A stretch of DNA of 64,000 nucleotides, from the NCBI GenBank assembly GCA_004173475.1, contig SEBU01000007.1, positions 124,001 to 188,000 on the forward strand. Direction: 5' to 3'. Shown piece by piece: positions 27,037 through 35,908 of this stretch (position 1 is its first letter; each line of letters starts with the position of its first letter). The translations under genes and the position numbers were made by a program. Under the pieces are notes generated by a model. That model saw only the letters and a list, made by a program, of their open reading frames with translations. It was not told the origin of the DNA and searched no databases. Source of the stretch: Gammaproteobacteria bacterium. Lineage in GTDB: Bacteria > Pseudomonadota > Gammaproteobacteria > Pseudomonadales > Cellvibrionaceae.

Positions 27037-28323
27037 ATGCTAAACATAGTCATTTATGCATTGGGTACTGGCGGTGATATTGATCCTATGGTTGCGCTTG
27101 GAATTGAGTTAAAGCGCAGAGGGTATAATGTTGCCTTTCTATCAAACGATTATTTTAAGTCAATTGTTGTCGCATCCGGACTTGAATTTGTTTCTGTCGG
27201 CACTATCGATCAATATCATAAAGGCAATAGTGCCGCCGCATGGGAATCAACGAATCACACGGACAACTTCGAACATTATCATGCTCCAGCGTTCGAGCCA
27301 GCGTTTGAGTATGTAAAAAACCTCTCTGCTAAAAATGCGTTGGTTCTCGCGTTAAGTGAAGAAAACGGCGCATCCGTAGCGGCAGAAAAATTCAAAATTT
27401 CTTTTATTAAAATTATTTTATCGCCCAATATAATTTTTTCTGCATCTAAACCTCCAGCTCCCATGAGTTGGGCGATTCCCGCGCGCATTCCTCGCTTCAT
27501 CGTGCGTTTTTTATTGCGCAGGAACCGTAAAACCAAATTCAAAGTTTTGAGCAAAATGCCGCACACTGCTGCCTATAGAGCTACACGCAAACGTTTGCAG
27601 TGCCCGCCGGTGTTTCATACTGAGTCCACAGCTTTACTGCAAATTGGTTTTTTCCCCGAATGGTTTGGAATGCCCGCAGAGGATTGGCCAGAAAATATAA
27701 AACTTGTGGGTTTTCCTTTGCAAAACCGCGCACGTATTGATGTGTGGAAAAAATTGGATGACTTTATTGATCAACAGGGCGCTCCACTGATTTTTACGAC
27801 AGGCACTGGTGTCAGAAATGTTACTGAATTGTTTGAGGAAGGGCGAAAAATTTGCGAGTTATTGCAAGTGCCCGGCGTGTTTGTGGGTGGCAGCGGTGCT
27901 GAACTTTTGCGCGAGTCTGCACTGTGTTCGCATATGGATTACATAGATTTTGAATACGCGCTGCCAAAAGCCTTGGCAATTGTTCACCATGGCGGAATAG
28001 GTACAACAGCGCAGGCAATTAAAGCAGGCGTTCCCCAATTAATTCGGCCCTTAAAATATGACCAGCCAGATAACGCTGATCGCGTTTACAAATTGGGTTT
28101 AGGTACCTATGTAATGCCCGAACGATTTAAAGCGGAACAGGTCGCTCCGATGATTGACACGATGATACAGCAGGCCAAAAATTCTAAAACATTGCGTCAC
28201 TATGCAGCGGATGTTAGCAACAGCAGCGCAATCATGGATGCCTGCGATTTAATTGAGCAAGCGTATAAAACGAAGGAAAAAATATCTGGCGATTTATTGC
28301 AGGAAAATGCGGTGCACTCCTGA
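27037..28323 (+). CDS. GT1-type glycosyltransferase (UGT/sterol-glucosyltransferase-like)
   Basis: A 428-residue GT-B enzyme. The N-terminal acceptor domain begins IVIYALGTGGDIDPMVALG with the GTGGDxxP pattern common in MGT/UGT-type enzymes. The C-terminal donor-binding region is ALAIVHHGGIGTTAQAIKAG followed by a Gln-Asp near KYDQPDNADR, as in the nucleotide-sugar signature. Acceptor unknown; lipids, sterol-like compounds or small aromatics are usual in the family. It begins 18 bases after pyrB on the same strand, so it may be co-transcribed, although no functional link is evident. Confidence 0.88.
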   Translation: MLNIVIYALGTGGDIDPMVALGIELKRRGYNVAFLSNDYFKSIVVASGLEFVSVGTIDQYHKGNSAAAWESTNHTDNFEHYHAPAFEPAFEYVKNLSAKNALVLALSEENGASVAAEKFKISFIKIILSPNIIFSASKPPAPMSWAIPARIPRFIVRFLLRRNRKTKFKVLSKMPHTAAYRATRKRLQCPPVFHTESTALLQIGFFPEWFGMPAEDWPENIKLVGFPLQNRARIDVWKKLDDFIDQQGAPLIFTTGTGVRNVTELFEEGRKICELLQVPGVFVGGSGAELLRESALCSHMDYIDFEYALPKALAIVHHGGIGTTAQAIKAGVPQLIRPLKYDQPDNADRVYKLGLGTYVMPERFKAEQVAPMIDTMIQQAKNSKTLRHYAADVSNSSAIMDACDLIEQAYKTKEKISGDLLQENAVHS

Positions 28324-28451
28324 ACAAGCGAATGCACTTAGGCTTAACAAGGTTCAATATTTAGGCGCTGCGCCTCTTCCTATTGCGCAAAAATGAATGC
28401 ATTTAGAGATTAAGCTAGCGCATACAAACTAATAAAGCGTGTGGACGATAA

Positions 28452-28871
28452 TTAACCGCAAGAAGCCTCTGGGTCAAGATAGTAGGCGGCGTGTTTATCT
28501 TTGTGGCGATACATCCCTAGTAGATGGAATATCCAAGCACCTTTGCGTCCTTCTGTTACTTCCAAAGGTTTCCCAAATAAACCTTCGGCAATAAAATCGA
28601 TTTTCTTCCTATCGTAAGGGTGCGCAAAAGGGCTTTCGCCAGGTGAGTTTTTAACGGGATAAGATGTAAACAAACAACTATTGATCTTATCGCACTTGGT
28701 ATCTTTAGCTACCGCAAACGTTATAGTATCTCCCGGTGCGAATAATTCGGGCATGGTGTTTATCGGAAGTGGATCTTTAGTTGTTAAATCAGTAACCTGA
28801 AAATCGACGTTAGTCACTACTTTTTTTCTAGGTTTTTTATTAAATAATAAAGTAAAACTATAATCAGCCAT
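28452..28871 (-). CDS. unrecognised 139-residue protein downstream of the Ser/Thr kinase
   Basis: I recognise no family. No signal peptide or membrane segment. The sequence looks beta-rich at the start (YSFTLLFNKK, VDFQVTDLTTKDPLPI) with LFAPGDTITFAVAKD, and has two cysteines close together (TKCDKINSC) and one near the end (EASCG). Aromatic and His residues cluster late (IFHLLGMYRHKDKHAAYYLD). AAGGA lies seven bases before its ATG at 28871. It follows the kinase gene by 30 bases on the same strand, so it is almost surely in the same operon and could be a kinase substrate or effector (inference). Confidence 0.7.
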   Translation of the reverse strand: MADYSFTLLFNKKPRKKVVTNVDFQVTDLTTKDPLPINTMPELFAPGDTITFAVAKDTKCDKINSCLFTSYPVKNSPGESPFAHPYDRKKIDFIAEGLFGKPLEVTEGRKGAWIFHLLGMYRHKDKHAAYYLDPEASCG

Positions 28872-28901
28872 CTTATGTTCCTTCTTAGATTATTACGTTA
28901 A

Positions 28902-31175
28902 TTAAAAGGCATTAGTGCTACGGCGCAGATCCAGTAAATCCGGCTCGGCTTCAATTAGCTTTACCGGAAAACCTAGAGCGATTGCTTTGGTAAGCGCCGC
29001 AGTGGCTGCGTTACGTTCACCTAACAACTCATAAGCTAAACCTACACGAAAATGAACACTAGCACTTTTTGGAGCGAGTGCAATTACACGCAATAACATA
29101 GATTTTGCCTGCTCGCGATCATCCAATCGCGCCATATACAATGCCATGCGCGAAATAAGCATGACATCTTCTGGCCTACGCTCTAATTGTGGTGTCAATA
29201 AATCTCGCGCCTTGCGATAGGCTTTATGTGCTTCTGTTTCGCGCCCAGGAATCCAACGCAAGGTGTCTGCCAAATTAGCCCAGGCAAGATAACTGCCTGG
29301 GTTGCCTTTAGTTGGTGATACTGCAGCCTCGAAGGCTGCGGCGGCATTCACATAATCCCCGCGTATAAACAGGGCGTTACCAAGGTTGCCATGTAGCCAA
29401 GCGCTGGAGCGTATCTGTAACCCTTGCTGCAAAATCTGCATGGCTTCATCTGCACGATTTTGACGCTCTAACGCAATGTAGAGGCTGGCATAGGCGTAAA
29501 CGGCATCAGGTTGTAATTGAATACTTAATCGGAAAGCTTTTTCTGCTTCCTTATAGTTATTTAGATCGACATAAATAGTCCCTAATTCATCGGCGAAAAA
29601 ACGCTCCTGGGGAAATTGCTCTAAACCTTGTTGCGCGATCTGAATTGCTTCTTCGTAACGCTGGGCAGAGCGAAGTGCGGAAACTTTACCGCGCCATGCA
29701 AAAATATTCGTGGGCTCAAGTGTAAGTGCTCGTGCAAATGCGGCAAATGCTTTGTCGTGCTCGGCTTTGATCGTAAATACGCGACCCAGTGCAACATGAA
29801 CTAAGGCTAACTGCGTATTTAATTGTAGTGCCTGTTGGGCGCTAGCATCCGCTTTTTGCATCCAGATGGGATCTTCACTGTCACCGCTGTATCTATAGCT
29901 GTAAACCAGTGATAAACCTGCGACGGCAGCAGCGTTGTCTGGAGTGTGTGAAAGAATTCTGTTAAAACTTTTTTCCGCCGTGTCCAGACTGCCAGGTCTA
30001 TCAAATAATTTAAGTGCTTCAAGTCCCTGGTTAAGTTCCATCGCTTGCGAGTAAGGTTTAAGCGGTTCATCTGCAATAAGATTGTCGCTATCTTGCGTTA
30101 ATTGGTGTTGCAGTTGCCATATTAAAGCGCCTGCAAACATCGTGAACGCAACACCAATAAAGACAACGGTTATCCTATTGGTTCGAATATAATCTTTTAA
30201 TCCCTGCACCGCGGATACTTTATTTTTTCTTATGCCAGATTCAAACGTAGAATTTTTTGAATTGCGAATACCTGAATGGCTTATCTGCCCGTGCGATAAA
30301 ACCTCCGTAGTATCGATTTCTACACCTGAATTTAATAAAAGTAGTTGGTAGAGTTTTTCACATTGCGCTGCGACCCAATGCGTATTGGCTGGTCTGTTGT
30401 CAGGATTTTTACTGAGTAATTGGCCCAATAACTCCACAACTTCTGATGGTAAATCCGGATTTGTTTTTGTGGGTGGAATGGGCGGATGAGAAATAATTCG
30501 CTGCATCAATTGCAGTTTATTTTGTGTGTCACCAAACGGATGCACACCGCATAAAAGTTGGTAGGCAAGTATTCCGAATGAAAATAAATCGCTGCGATTA
30601 TCCAATTCTTCACCCATGGCTTGTTCGGGTGACATGGAGCCATAACTTCCCGTAACGTGATCCGTCAGTGTCGCGTTAAAATCTTGCGATTTGGCGATGC
30701 CGAGATCAGTAATCTTGGCGAGCTTGTGTTTGTTAATTAAAATATTTTCAGGCTTTAAATCGCGATGAATAATTCCTGCATCATGCGCAACGGCCAGGCC
30801 TTGTGCGATTTGTGTGAGCCACTGCATACGCTGTGTGAGTGGAACAATATGCTCGCGCAAATGTTGTTGCAGGTTTTGCCCTTCCACATATTCCATAACC
30901 AACGCAAGTTGATCGGATGTTTCAAGATAGTCGTAAATTTGAACAATGTGTGGATGATTGAGTTTGGCAAGCAATAGCGCTTCACGTTTAAATCGTTCGC
31001 GATAATGATTTTCTAATAATTCAGCTCGTAAACATTTGATCGCAACCTGACGATCCAGACGTGAATCGCGTGCGAGATAAACAAGCCCCATACCACCGCG
31101 GCCTATACGGCTGATAATGGAGTAGTGGCCAACCTGCGTTAACTCCGCATTGTTGTGTAAGGGTGATTGTGTCAT
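28902..31175 (-). CDS. transmembrane Ser/Thr protein kinase with TPR repeats
   Basis: PknB-like kinase of 757 residues. The kinase domain (about 17-290) has GRGGMG, catalytic Lys47 in VAIKCL, HRDLKPEN with D139, and DLG (D157) in place of the common DFG, with activation loop ending in SPEQAMG. All catalytic residues are present, so it should be active. One membrane segment (about 335-355, VVFIGVAFTMFAGALIW) follows a polar juxtamembrane stretch. Residues about 370-750 form TPR repeats, placed outside the inner membrane if the topology is normal. It starts 27 bases after the FHA gene. An FHA partner encoded next door suggests phospho-threonine signalling between them. Confidence 0.94.
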   Translation of the reverse strand: MTQSPLHNNAELTQVGHYSIISRIGRGGMGLVYLARDSRLDRQVAIKCLRAELLENHYRERFKREALLLAKLNHPHIVQIYDYLETSDQLALVMEYVEGQNLQQHLREHIVPLTQRMQWLTQIAQGLAVAHDAGIIHRDLKPENILINKHKLAKITDLGIAKSQDFNATLTDHVTGSYGSMSPEQAMGEELDNRSDLFSFGILAYQLLCGVHPFGDTQNKLQLMQRIISHPPIPPTKTNPDLPSEVVELLGQLLSKNPDNRPANTHWVAAQCEKLYQLLLLNSGVEIDTTEVLSHGQISHSGIRNSKNSTFESGIRKNKVSAVQGLKDYIRTNRITVVFIGVAFTMFAGALIWQLQHQLTQDSDNLIADEPLKPYSQAMELNQGLEALKLFDRPGSLDTAEKSFNRILSHTPDNAAAVAGLSLVYSYRYSGDSEDPIWMQKADASAQQALQLNTQLALVHVALGRVFTIKAEHDKAFAAFARALTLEPTNIFAWRGKVSALRSAQRYEEAIQIAQQGLEQFPQERFFADELGTIYVDLNNYKEAEKAFRLSIQLQPDAVYAYASLYIALERQNRADEAMQILQQGLQIRSSAWLHGNLGNALFIRGDYVNAAAAFEAAVSPTKGNPGSYLAWANLADTLRWIPGRETEAHKAYRKARDLLTPQLERRPEDVMLISRMALYMARLDDREQAKSMLLRVIALAPKSASVHFRVGLAYELLGERNAATAALTKAIALGFPVKLIEAEPDLLDLRRSTNAF

Positions 31176-31202
31176 TCGGTTATCGATATTGAGGTTGTGT
31201 GG

Positions 31203-32198
31203 TTACGAAGCTGATTGCGGCGATGCCAGGGTGAGCGAAGCGCCTTTGTATATTTTAAATTTTTCACACCCGAATCGAATTTTACCACTGCGTCTTTCTA
31301 ATAAACATTGTAGTCCGACAACTGTTGGTATGCTGTCAGCGATTTGTTTGCGGAGCCGAAAAATATAAATATTCATGTGTGTCGCATCCAATCCCAATTC
31401 GCTCGCAAGTTGATCGGTGTAAATCCAGCCTTGGCTTTTAATATCCAAACCTCGTGCCGTGTCGGCAGCACGGACGCGAGCGAGATGCGCTAAAAGGTAA
31501 TGATGATTGCGAACCGCCAAATCAATTTTATGTTCGCTGCTGACGAGTTCCAGCTGAGTGCTCTCTTCATCAAGGCTTAAATTAAATACAAATTCCATGT
31601 CGCCTAAATGTTGGGTTTGAAAAATGTGAGCTTCAGTTGGGCCACAAATTTGGGCACGCATGAGCTGCCATTGTGTAGTACCCAGCTGAATTAAATCACC
31701 ATCATTTAATTCGTAAGACATGTGCTCACGTTGAGCATTTAGCATTTCCATTTGCCACTGTTGATGTTGCTCATCAAAATAGATAGCTAATTCCGGCGCG
31801 TTGGTATCAGGCAGGAGGTGGTAACGACTTAGATAAATAGGTTGAGGTGTCGCGCCTGAAACCCCGTCCATTGGCCAAAGCATATCGGCAGGAGGTTCAA
31901 GATCGACAACCTTAAATCCCGGGTCATTTAATTCTGCTAGATGAAATTTGTCGTTCACGCGTAAAACTTGCGATTCATTGCCAGTTGAATTATTAAGCAA
32001 TGTGCCGTTAAACCAGGTTCCGTTTAAACCCAAATTTTTAATTCGCCAATCTTGGCCGTCCCATTCAATGGCAGCATGTAATTTAGAAATATAGGGTTTG
32101 TCGATGCGGGTATCTACTGCATTGGCCAGGCGACCGAAAGTATGATGGGGTGCAAGCGCAATGTATTTGTTGTTGGCGATGTCGAAAATATATGCCAT
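31203..32198 (-). CDS. FHA-domain protein with C-terminal OmpR-type winged helix
   Basis: A 331-residue protein beginning with an FHA phospho-threonine-binding domain: FGRLANAVD, YISKLHAAIEWDG and IKNLGLNGTWFNG give the conserved Gly-Arg, Ser, His, Asn and Asn-Gly residues. A middle segment (110-215) resembles a second, degenerate FHA-like beta sandwich. The C-terminal 90 residues fit a Trans_reg_C winged helix (YTDQLASELG, MNIYIFRLRKQIADSIPT, SGKIRF). The start is uncertain between ATG 32198 and GTG 32210; neither has a good ribosome site. First gene of the kinase operon. It could read the kinase's phosphorylation state and bind DNA (inference). Confidence 0.85.
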   Translation of the reverse strand: MAYIFDIANNKYIALAPHHTFGRLANAVDTRIDKPYISKLHAAIEWDGQDWRIKNLGLNGTWFNGTLLNNSTGNESQVLRVNDKFHLAELNDPGFKVVDLEPPADMLWPMDGVSGATPQPIYLSRYHLLPDTNAPELAIYFDEQHQQWQMEMLNAQREHMSYELNDGDLIQLGTTQWQLMRAQICGPTEAHIFQTQHLGDMEFVFNLSLDEESTQLELVSSEHKIDLAVRNHHYLLAHLARVRAADTARGLDIKSQGWIYTDQLASELGLDATHMNIYIFRLRKQIADSIPTVVGLQCLLERRSGKIRFGCEKFKIYKGASLTLASPQSAS

Positions 32199-32419
32199 AG
32201 GGTAGTGCACACAAGTTTTATAAGTCTAATGAGTGTGTTTAATCCCTTACCGAACTTCCCTAGTCACCTGAATCCACATGTAATAGCGTGTAATGGGCAA
32301 GTGTTTAACAAGCGCATAGATTGCCACAGTCTAGTCAAGGTTTCATCCGTTTATAGGGACGCAGAAGGTCATCAGGGAATTTGCGAACGGGGAAACTCTT
32401 GCTGTTGTGGAGTCAAGCA

Positions 32420-33646
32420 ATGATTTCGGTATTTAAAAACCCTACATCTAATAAGCCGGTCGCTAAAGCGGTATTCGCATTTGATGAGCAATCGGGTGCG
32501 AAATGGGTGCCCCTCAATAAAAGTTTTATTACGCTTGCTAAAATTATTTTGCAATCTGCCTCTGAACGTATGGGCATAAAAAGTATTGCAATAACCTTAC
32601 GCTGCATTACCCACCAAGGTTACCGCCACTTGTTACTGGCTGACGAAGTTCACGAAACAACCGCTACCGCGTTCGGTTCTATCGAAGAATTTATTATCTC
32701 CAATGAAGATTCATTGACGCCCAGAAATGAACGCTTTAGTGATGTAGATTGCGTTTCTGTGCCGCTGGATTATCAAGGGCATCGCCTGGGGTATGTCCTA
32801 GCTACTTTGCCCACGTCCAATTTTATAGGGCAACTTAATACGCCGTCCGCTCGTTCTATTGAAGCTGGGCTCCATCTTGTGGAGAGCGAAATAGGGTCAA
32901 TCATCACTCGTTACCAAACGCGCTATCGCGCTATTTTTATTTATGGAGACCAAGGCTACTGGATTGGGAATAGTTTGGCGTTACGGCAATTGGATAAACG
33001 CATCGAACAATTGAAGGAAATTACCAAGCCCATATTGATTCGCGGAAATAAGGGCACCGGAAAAATTATTGCGGCTCGTAGTATCCATTGCTCTCGTCAT
33101 AAAGGCATTTTGCCATTTATTGAATCGTCTTGTAATGAATGGGAGGAGGGCGCTGCCGCCAGTATTTTGCAAGCGCTCTATGCCTATGCAAAAGGCGGGA
33201 CCTTGTATTTGCGAAATATAGATACTTTGTCCGCAGACAATTTTCGCGTGCTTCAACGCTTTTGGGTCACGATAAGGCAAGAATTGGAAATTAAAGGAAC
33301 CAGTGAATCTGTGTCTATTATTTTCTCCGTAAGTCGTAAGCACTATGCGACCAATACGACCAATGCCGGCGACATAGGAGAATGGTTAAAAACAAATACG
33401 GTAGACCTTGTCCTGCCAGATTTAGCCGAACGACGGGAGGATTTACGTGATCTGGTCGCTTTTTATATTCGTGACTACGCACTTTCAGTTGAATTCGATT
33501 TTACGGATCACGCTTGGCGTTTACTGGAAGCATTTAGTTGGCGAGAAAATGTGGCCCAATTAAAACGTGTTATTCAAAAAGTCGCTTTGGTGACGGAAGA
33601 ACCCCTAATACCCGTCGGTTTATTAGAACCCTTGCTTAAGGATTAG
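32420..33646 (+). CDS. degenerate sigma54-activator-like AAA+ protein
   Basis: A 408-residue protein resembling an NtrC-type enhancer-binding protein that has lost its activity motifs. The N-terminal 180 residues may be a GAF-like sensor. Walker A survives as RGNKGTGKIIAA, but the region where GAFTGA should contact sigma54 is deleted, Walker B reads GGTLYLRNID in place of GGTLFLDEI, the arginine-finger segment is unrecognisable, and sensor II is WRENVAQL in place of WPGNVREL. There is no C-terminal Fis-type DNA-binding domain. ATG 32420 is supported by GGAG at 32409-32412. It is divergent from the FHA-kinase operon. Probably a regulatory adaptor, not a transcription ATPase. Confidence 0.82.
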   Translation: MISVFKNPTSNKPVAKAVFAFDEQSGAKWVPLNKSFITLAKIILQSASERMGIKSIAITLRCITHQGYRHLLLADEVHETTATAFGSIEEFIISNEDSLTPRNERFSDVDCVSVPLDYQGHRLGYVLATLPTSNFIGQLNTPSARSIEAGLHLVESEIGSIITRYQTRYRAIFIYGDQGYWIGNSLALRQLDKRIEQLKEITKPILIRGNKGTGKIIAARSIHCSRHKGILPFIESSCNEWEEGAAASILQALYAYAKGGTLYLRNIDTLSADNFRVLQRFWVTIRQELEIKGTSESVSIIFSVSRKHYATNTTNAGDIGEWLKTNTVDLVLPDLAERREDLRDLVAFYIRDYALSVEFDFTDHAWRLLEAFSWRENVAQLKRVIQKVALVTEEPLIPVGLLEPLLKD

Positions 33647-33673
33647 CAGGAAAATACTATAAAGGAATATGAG

Positions 33674-33704
33674 AAACGCCGCGTAGGATGCGCGGCGTTT
33701 TTTT
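33674..33704 (+). terminator. intrinsic terminator after the degenerate AAA+ gene
   Basis: Ten-base stem AAACGCCGCG (33674-33683) / CGCGGCGTTT (33691-33700), loop of seven, T run to 33704. It abuts the mscS stop codon on the other strand and may also slow transcription from that side. Confidence 0.9.
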
Positions 33705-34515
33705 ATTGACGAACATTTATATTCATTTGCGGAAACGGGATGGTTATTTTATGTTCATCAAATGCAATTTTTATTTTTTCATTTAATGTCGATTTTACAG
33801 GCCCATAATCTTCGGTTTTTACCCAAGGGCGAACAACAAAATTTACGCTACTCGCAGCTAACTCACCTACGGCGACTTCAGGCACCGGCTCACTTAGCAC
33901 TCGCTCATCTTCAGCTAATACCTTTGAAATGATTTCTTTTACCAGGCGAATATCATCACCGTAGCTGACACTAAAGATCATATCTATTCTGCGGGTTCTG
34001 CGTGCTGAATAGTTGATAATATTTCCGCTGTAAATTGATCCGTTGGGAATGATCACTTCTTTGTTGTCACCCGTATAAAGTTTGGTAGAAAAAATCCCAA
34101 TTGAATCAATGGTGCCTGAAGTCCCGGCGGCTTCGACAAAATCGCCTGCTTTAAAAGGTCGAAAAATTAACAACATAAAGCCCGCTGCAAAATTTTGTAG
34201 TGATCCCTGTAACGCCAAACCAATCGCTAGCCCTGCAGCCCCCAGCATCGCGATTAATGAGTTTGTATTGACTCCCAAGTTATCCAGTACGGCCACTAAT
34301 ACCATAATTAGTAGAAGTGCACGCACGAGAGATTGCAAAAAATCAATTAAAATTTTATCGAGCTTGGTGTGACCTAACAACTTGCCAAGCATGCCGCTCA
34401 CTATTTTAGCGACTATCTGACCAACAATAAAAATCGTTAAAGAAATGGCGACTTTTACTGACCACGGAACAACATGAACTTCAAAAAAACTCATGGCTTG
34501 TGCTTCATCAAACAT
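33703..34515 (-). CDS. mscS: small-conductance mechanosensitive channel, MscS family
   Basis: Tension-gated channel that releases solutes on osmotic downshock. 270 residues with three membrane segments in the first 125. The pore helix is Gly/Ala-rich (LIAMLGAAGLAIGLALQGSLQNFAAG), as in MscS. The beta domain has the FKAGDFVEAAGTSGTIDSIG region and IIPNGSIYSGNIINYS, followed by the C-terminal alpha/beta cage domain. A GAGAG site precedes ATG 34515. It starts 18 bases after rsxE on the same strand and may be the last gene of the rsx operon. Confidence 0.94.
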   Translation of the reverse strand: MFDEAQAMSFFEVHVVPWSVKVAISLTIFIVGQIVAKIVSGMLGKLLGHTKLDKILIDFLQSLVRALLLIMVLVAVLDNLGVNTNSLIAMLGAAGLAIGLALQGSLQNFAAGFMLLIFRPFKAGDFVEAAGTSGTIDSIGIFSTKLYTGDNKEVIIPNGSIYSGNIINYSARRTRRIDMIFSVSYGDDIRLVKEIISKVLAEDERVLSEPVPEVAVGELAASSVNFVVRPWVKTEDYGPVKSTLNEKIKIAFDEHKITIPFPQMNINVRQ

Positions 34516-34533
34516 AATAACTCTCTTAATAAT

Positions 34534-35274
34534 TTACGCTACGGTGCCGGTGGTACGCACGCGTTTGCCGCCTTTAATAATTTCGTTCGACGGCTCACTG
34601 GTCGCTTTCTTTTGTTTCAAATAATGGTCTATGTAATTTTTCGCCGCCATTAAAAAGCCCACAACGATAAAAGCGCCGGGAGGCAAGAGCGCGAGAATCA
34701 TCTGCGGATAATCCTGACCGAAAATATCCAGGGTCCAGCTGGCAGCACGCGGGCCAAATAATAATTGCATATTGTTAAAAATCATTCCCGTGCCGAGAAG
34801 CTCACGAATAATACCAACGCAGACAAGTACTAGAGTGAATCCTAACCCCATCATAAAACCATCCAGGGCTGCAGGAAGAACACGATTTTTGCTGGCAAAA
34901 GTTTCCGCGCGGCCAAGCACCGCACAGTTGGTTACAATTAGCGGAATAAAAATTCCTAGTATTTGGTATAGCTCGTAAGTGTAGGCTTTCATTAAAAGTT
35001 CAATACAACTAACGAGCGACGCGATAATCATAACGAAAGCCGGAAGGCGAATAGTATCGCTGATTTGATGCCGAATTAAAGACACCGCGATATTGGAAGC
35101 TGTAAGCACCATGAGCGTTGCCAAACCAAGCCCCAAAGCATTCACAACAGAAGCACTTACAGCCAATAGCGGACACAAGCCCAACACTTGTACCAGAGCC
35201 GGGTTATTTTTCCACAGACCTTTTGTAACTATATCCTGATAATCAATGGAGTCTCGGTTAGATTCATCAGTCAT
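34534..35274 (-). CDS. rsxE: RsxE/RnfE, membrane subunit of the Rnf-type electron transport complex
   Basis: Integral membrane subunit of 246 residues with six hydrophobic segments. [17 protein letters not shown] and the second-half motif [16 protein letters not shown] carry the conserved cysteines of the RnfA/RnfE pair that hold an intramembrane iron-sulfur centre (established for the family). The complex couples NADH and ferredoxin-type redox reactions to ion flow, and in E. coli keeps SoxR reduced. The start overlaps the rsxG end by eight bases, so translation is coupled. The charged C-terminal tail of about 30 residues is longer than a minimal RsxE. Confidence 0.95.
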   Translation of the reverse strand: MTDESNRDSIDYQDIVTKGLWKNNPALVQVLGLCPLLAVSASVVNALGLGLATLMVLTASNIAVSLIRHQISDTIRLPAFVMIIASLVSCIELLMKAYTYELYQILGIFIPLIVTNCAVLGRAETFASKNRVLPAALDGFMMGLGFTLVLVCVGIIRELLGTGMIFNNMQLLFGPRAASWTLDIFGQDYPQMILALLPPGAFIVVGFLMAAKNYIDHYLKQKKATSEPSNEIIKGGKRVRTTGTVA

Positions 35275-35908
35275 GCTTCTTCTCCGAATTTTTTACAAAT
35301 AATTCGTCGTGATGCGAATCAACGAACTCTAACACTTGGCGAATTTGATTCACAACCGCTCGCGGTGTAATAGTCGCGCCGGCAAACTGATCAAAATCAC
35401 CACCATCCTTTTTTACTTTCCAACGTGAGCTTGCAGGAGCGGTTAAAGACTTTCTGTTAAAATCTAATATCCATCGACTTTTTGCCAATTCAATTTTATC
35501 GCCGAGCCCTGGCGTTTCATGGTGATCAATGACTCGCAACCCGGCAATACTACCGTCAGCATTAACGCCAACAATCATGCGGATATCGCCACCGTAACCG
35601 TCTGGCGCTACCGCTGGGATAATCACCGCAATTGTCTCGTCCGTATGACGAGCTACATAAATATCGCCACCACTTTTTAGGCCCAAACCTTCCCAGGCTG
35701 AAGCCGGCACTTTAATTGTCTCACTTAAAATATCATTGGTATGGCGCTTTTTAGGCACAATTTCAAAGAGTGCTCTTTGTTGCGCTTCGCGTTCAGCCTT
35801 TAAGATGCGATCCTTAGTGAGGTCTGCCGTAAATGCCAGCAATCCGGTTGTTACCAATGCAAAAACACCAAGCAATAAACTGCTTTTCCTCATGGACGAA
35901 AAAATCAC
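35267..35908 (-). CDS. rsxG: RsxG/RnfG, FMN-carrying subunit of the Rnf-type complex
   Basis: 213 residues with one N-terminal membrane anchor ([18 protein letters not shown]) and a periplasmic FMN-binding domain. The covalent FMN site is the Thr in [11 protein letters not shown] near residue 178, matching the S/A-GAT-x-T/S motif of RnfG and Nqr[13 protein letters not shown] is also conserved in the family. It directly follows rsxD, with no bases between stop and start, and overlaps rsxE, the standard D-G-E order. Confidence 0.95.
   Translation of the reverse strand: MIFSSMRKSSLLLGVFALVTTGLLAFTADLTKDRILKAEREAQQRALFEIVPKKRHTNDILSETIKVPASAWEGLGLKSGGDIYVARHTDETIAVIIPAVAPDGYGGDIRMIVGVNADGSIAGLRVIDHHETPGLGDKIELAKSRWILDFNRKSLTAPASSRWKVKKDGGDFDQFAGATITPRAVVNQIRQVLEFVDSHHDELFVKNSEKKHD

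Noticed and set aside
28361-28380. Terminator after the glycosyltransferase gene
   Set aside because: The AGGCG/CGCCT stem is short and has no T run in either direction.
28452-33646. Type VI secretion regulatory locus
   Set aside because: Kinase and FHA genes occur in such loci, but no tss, hcp, vgrG or clpV gene is in the window.
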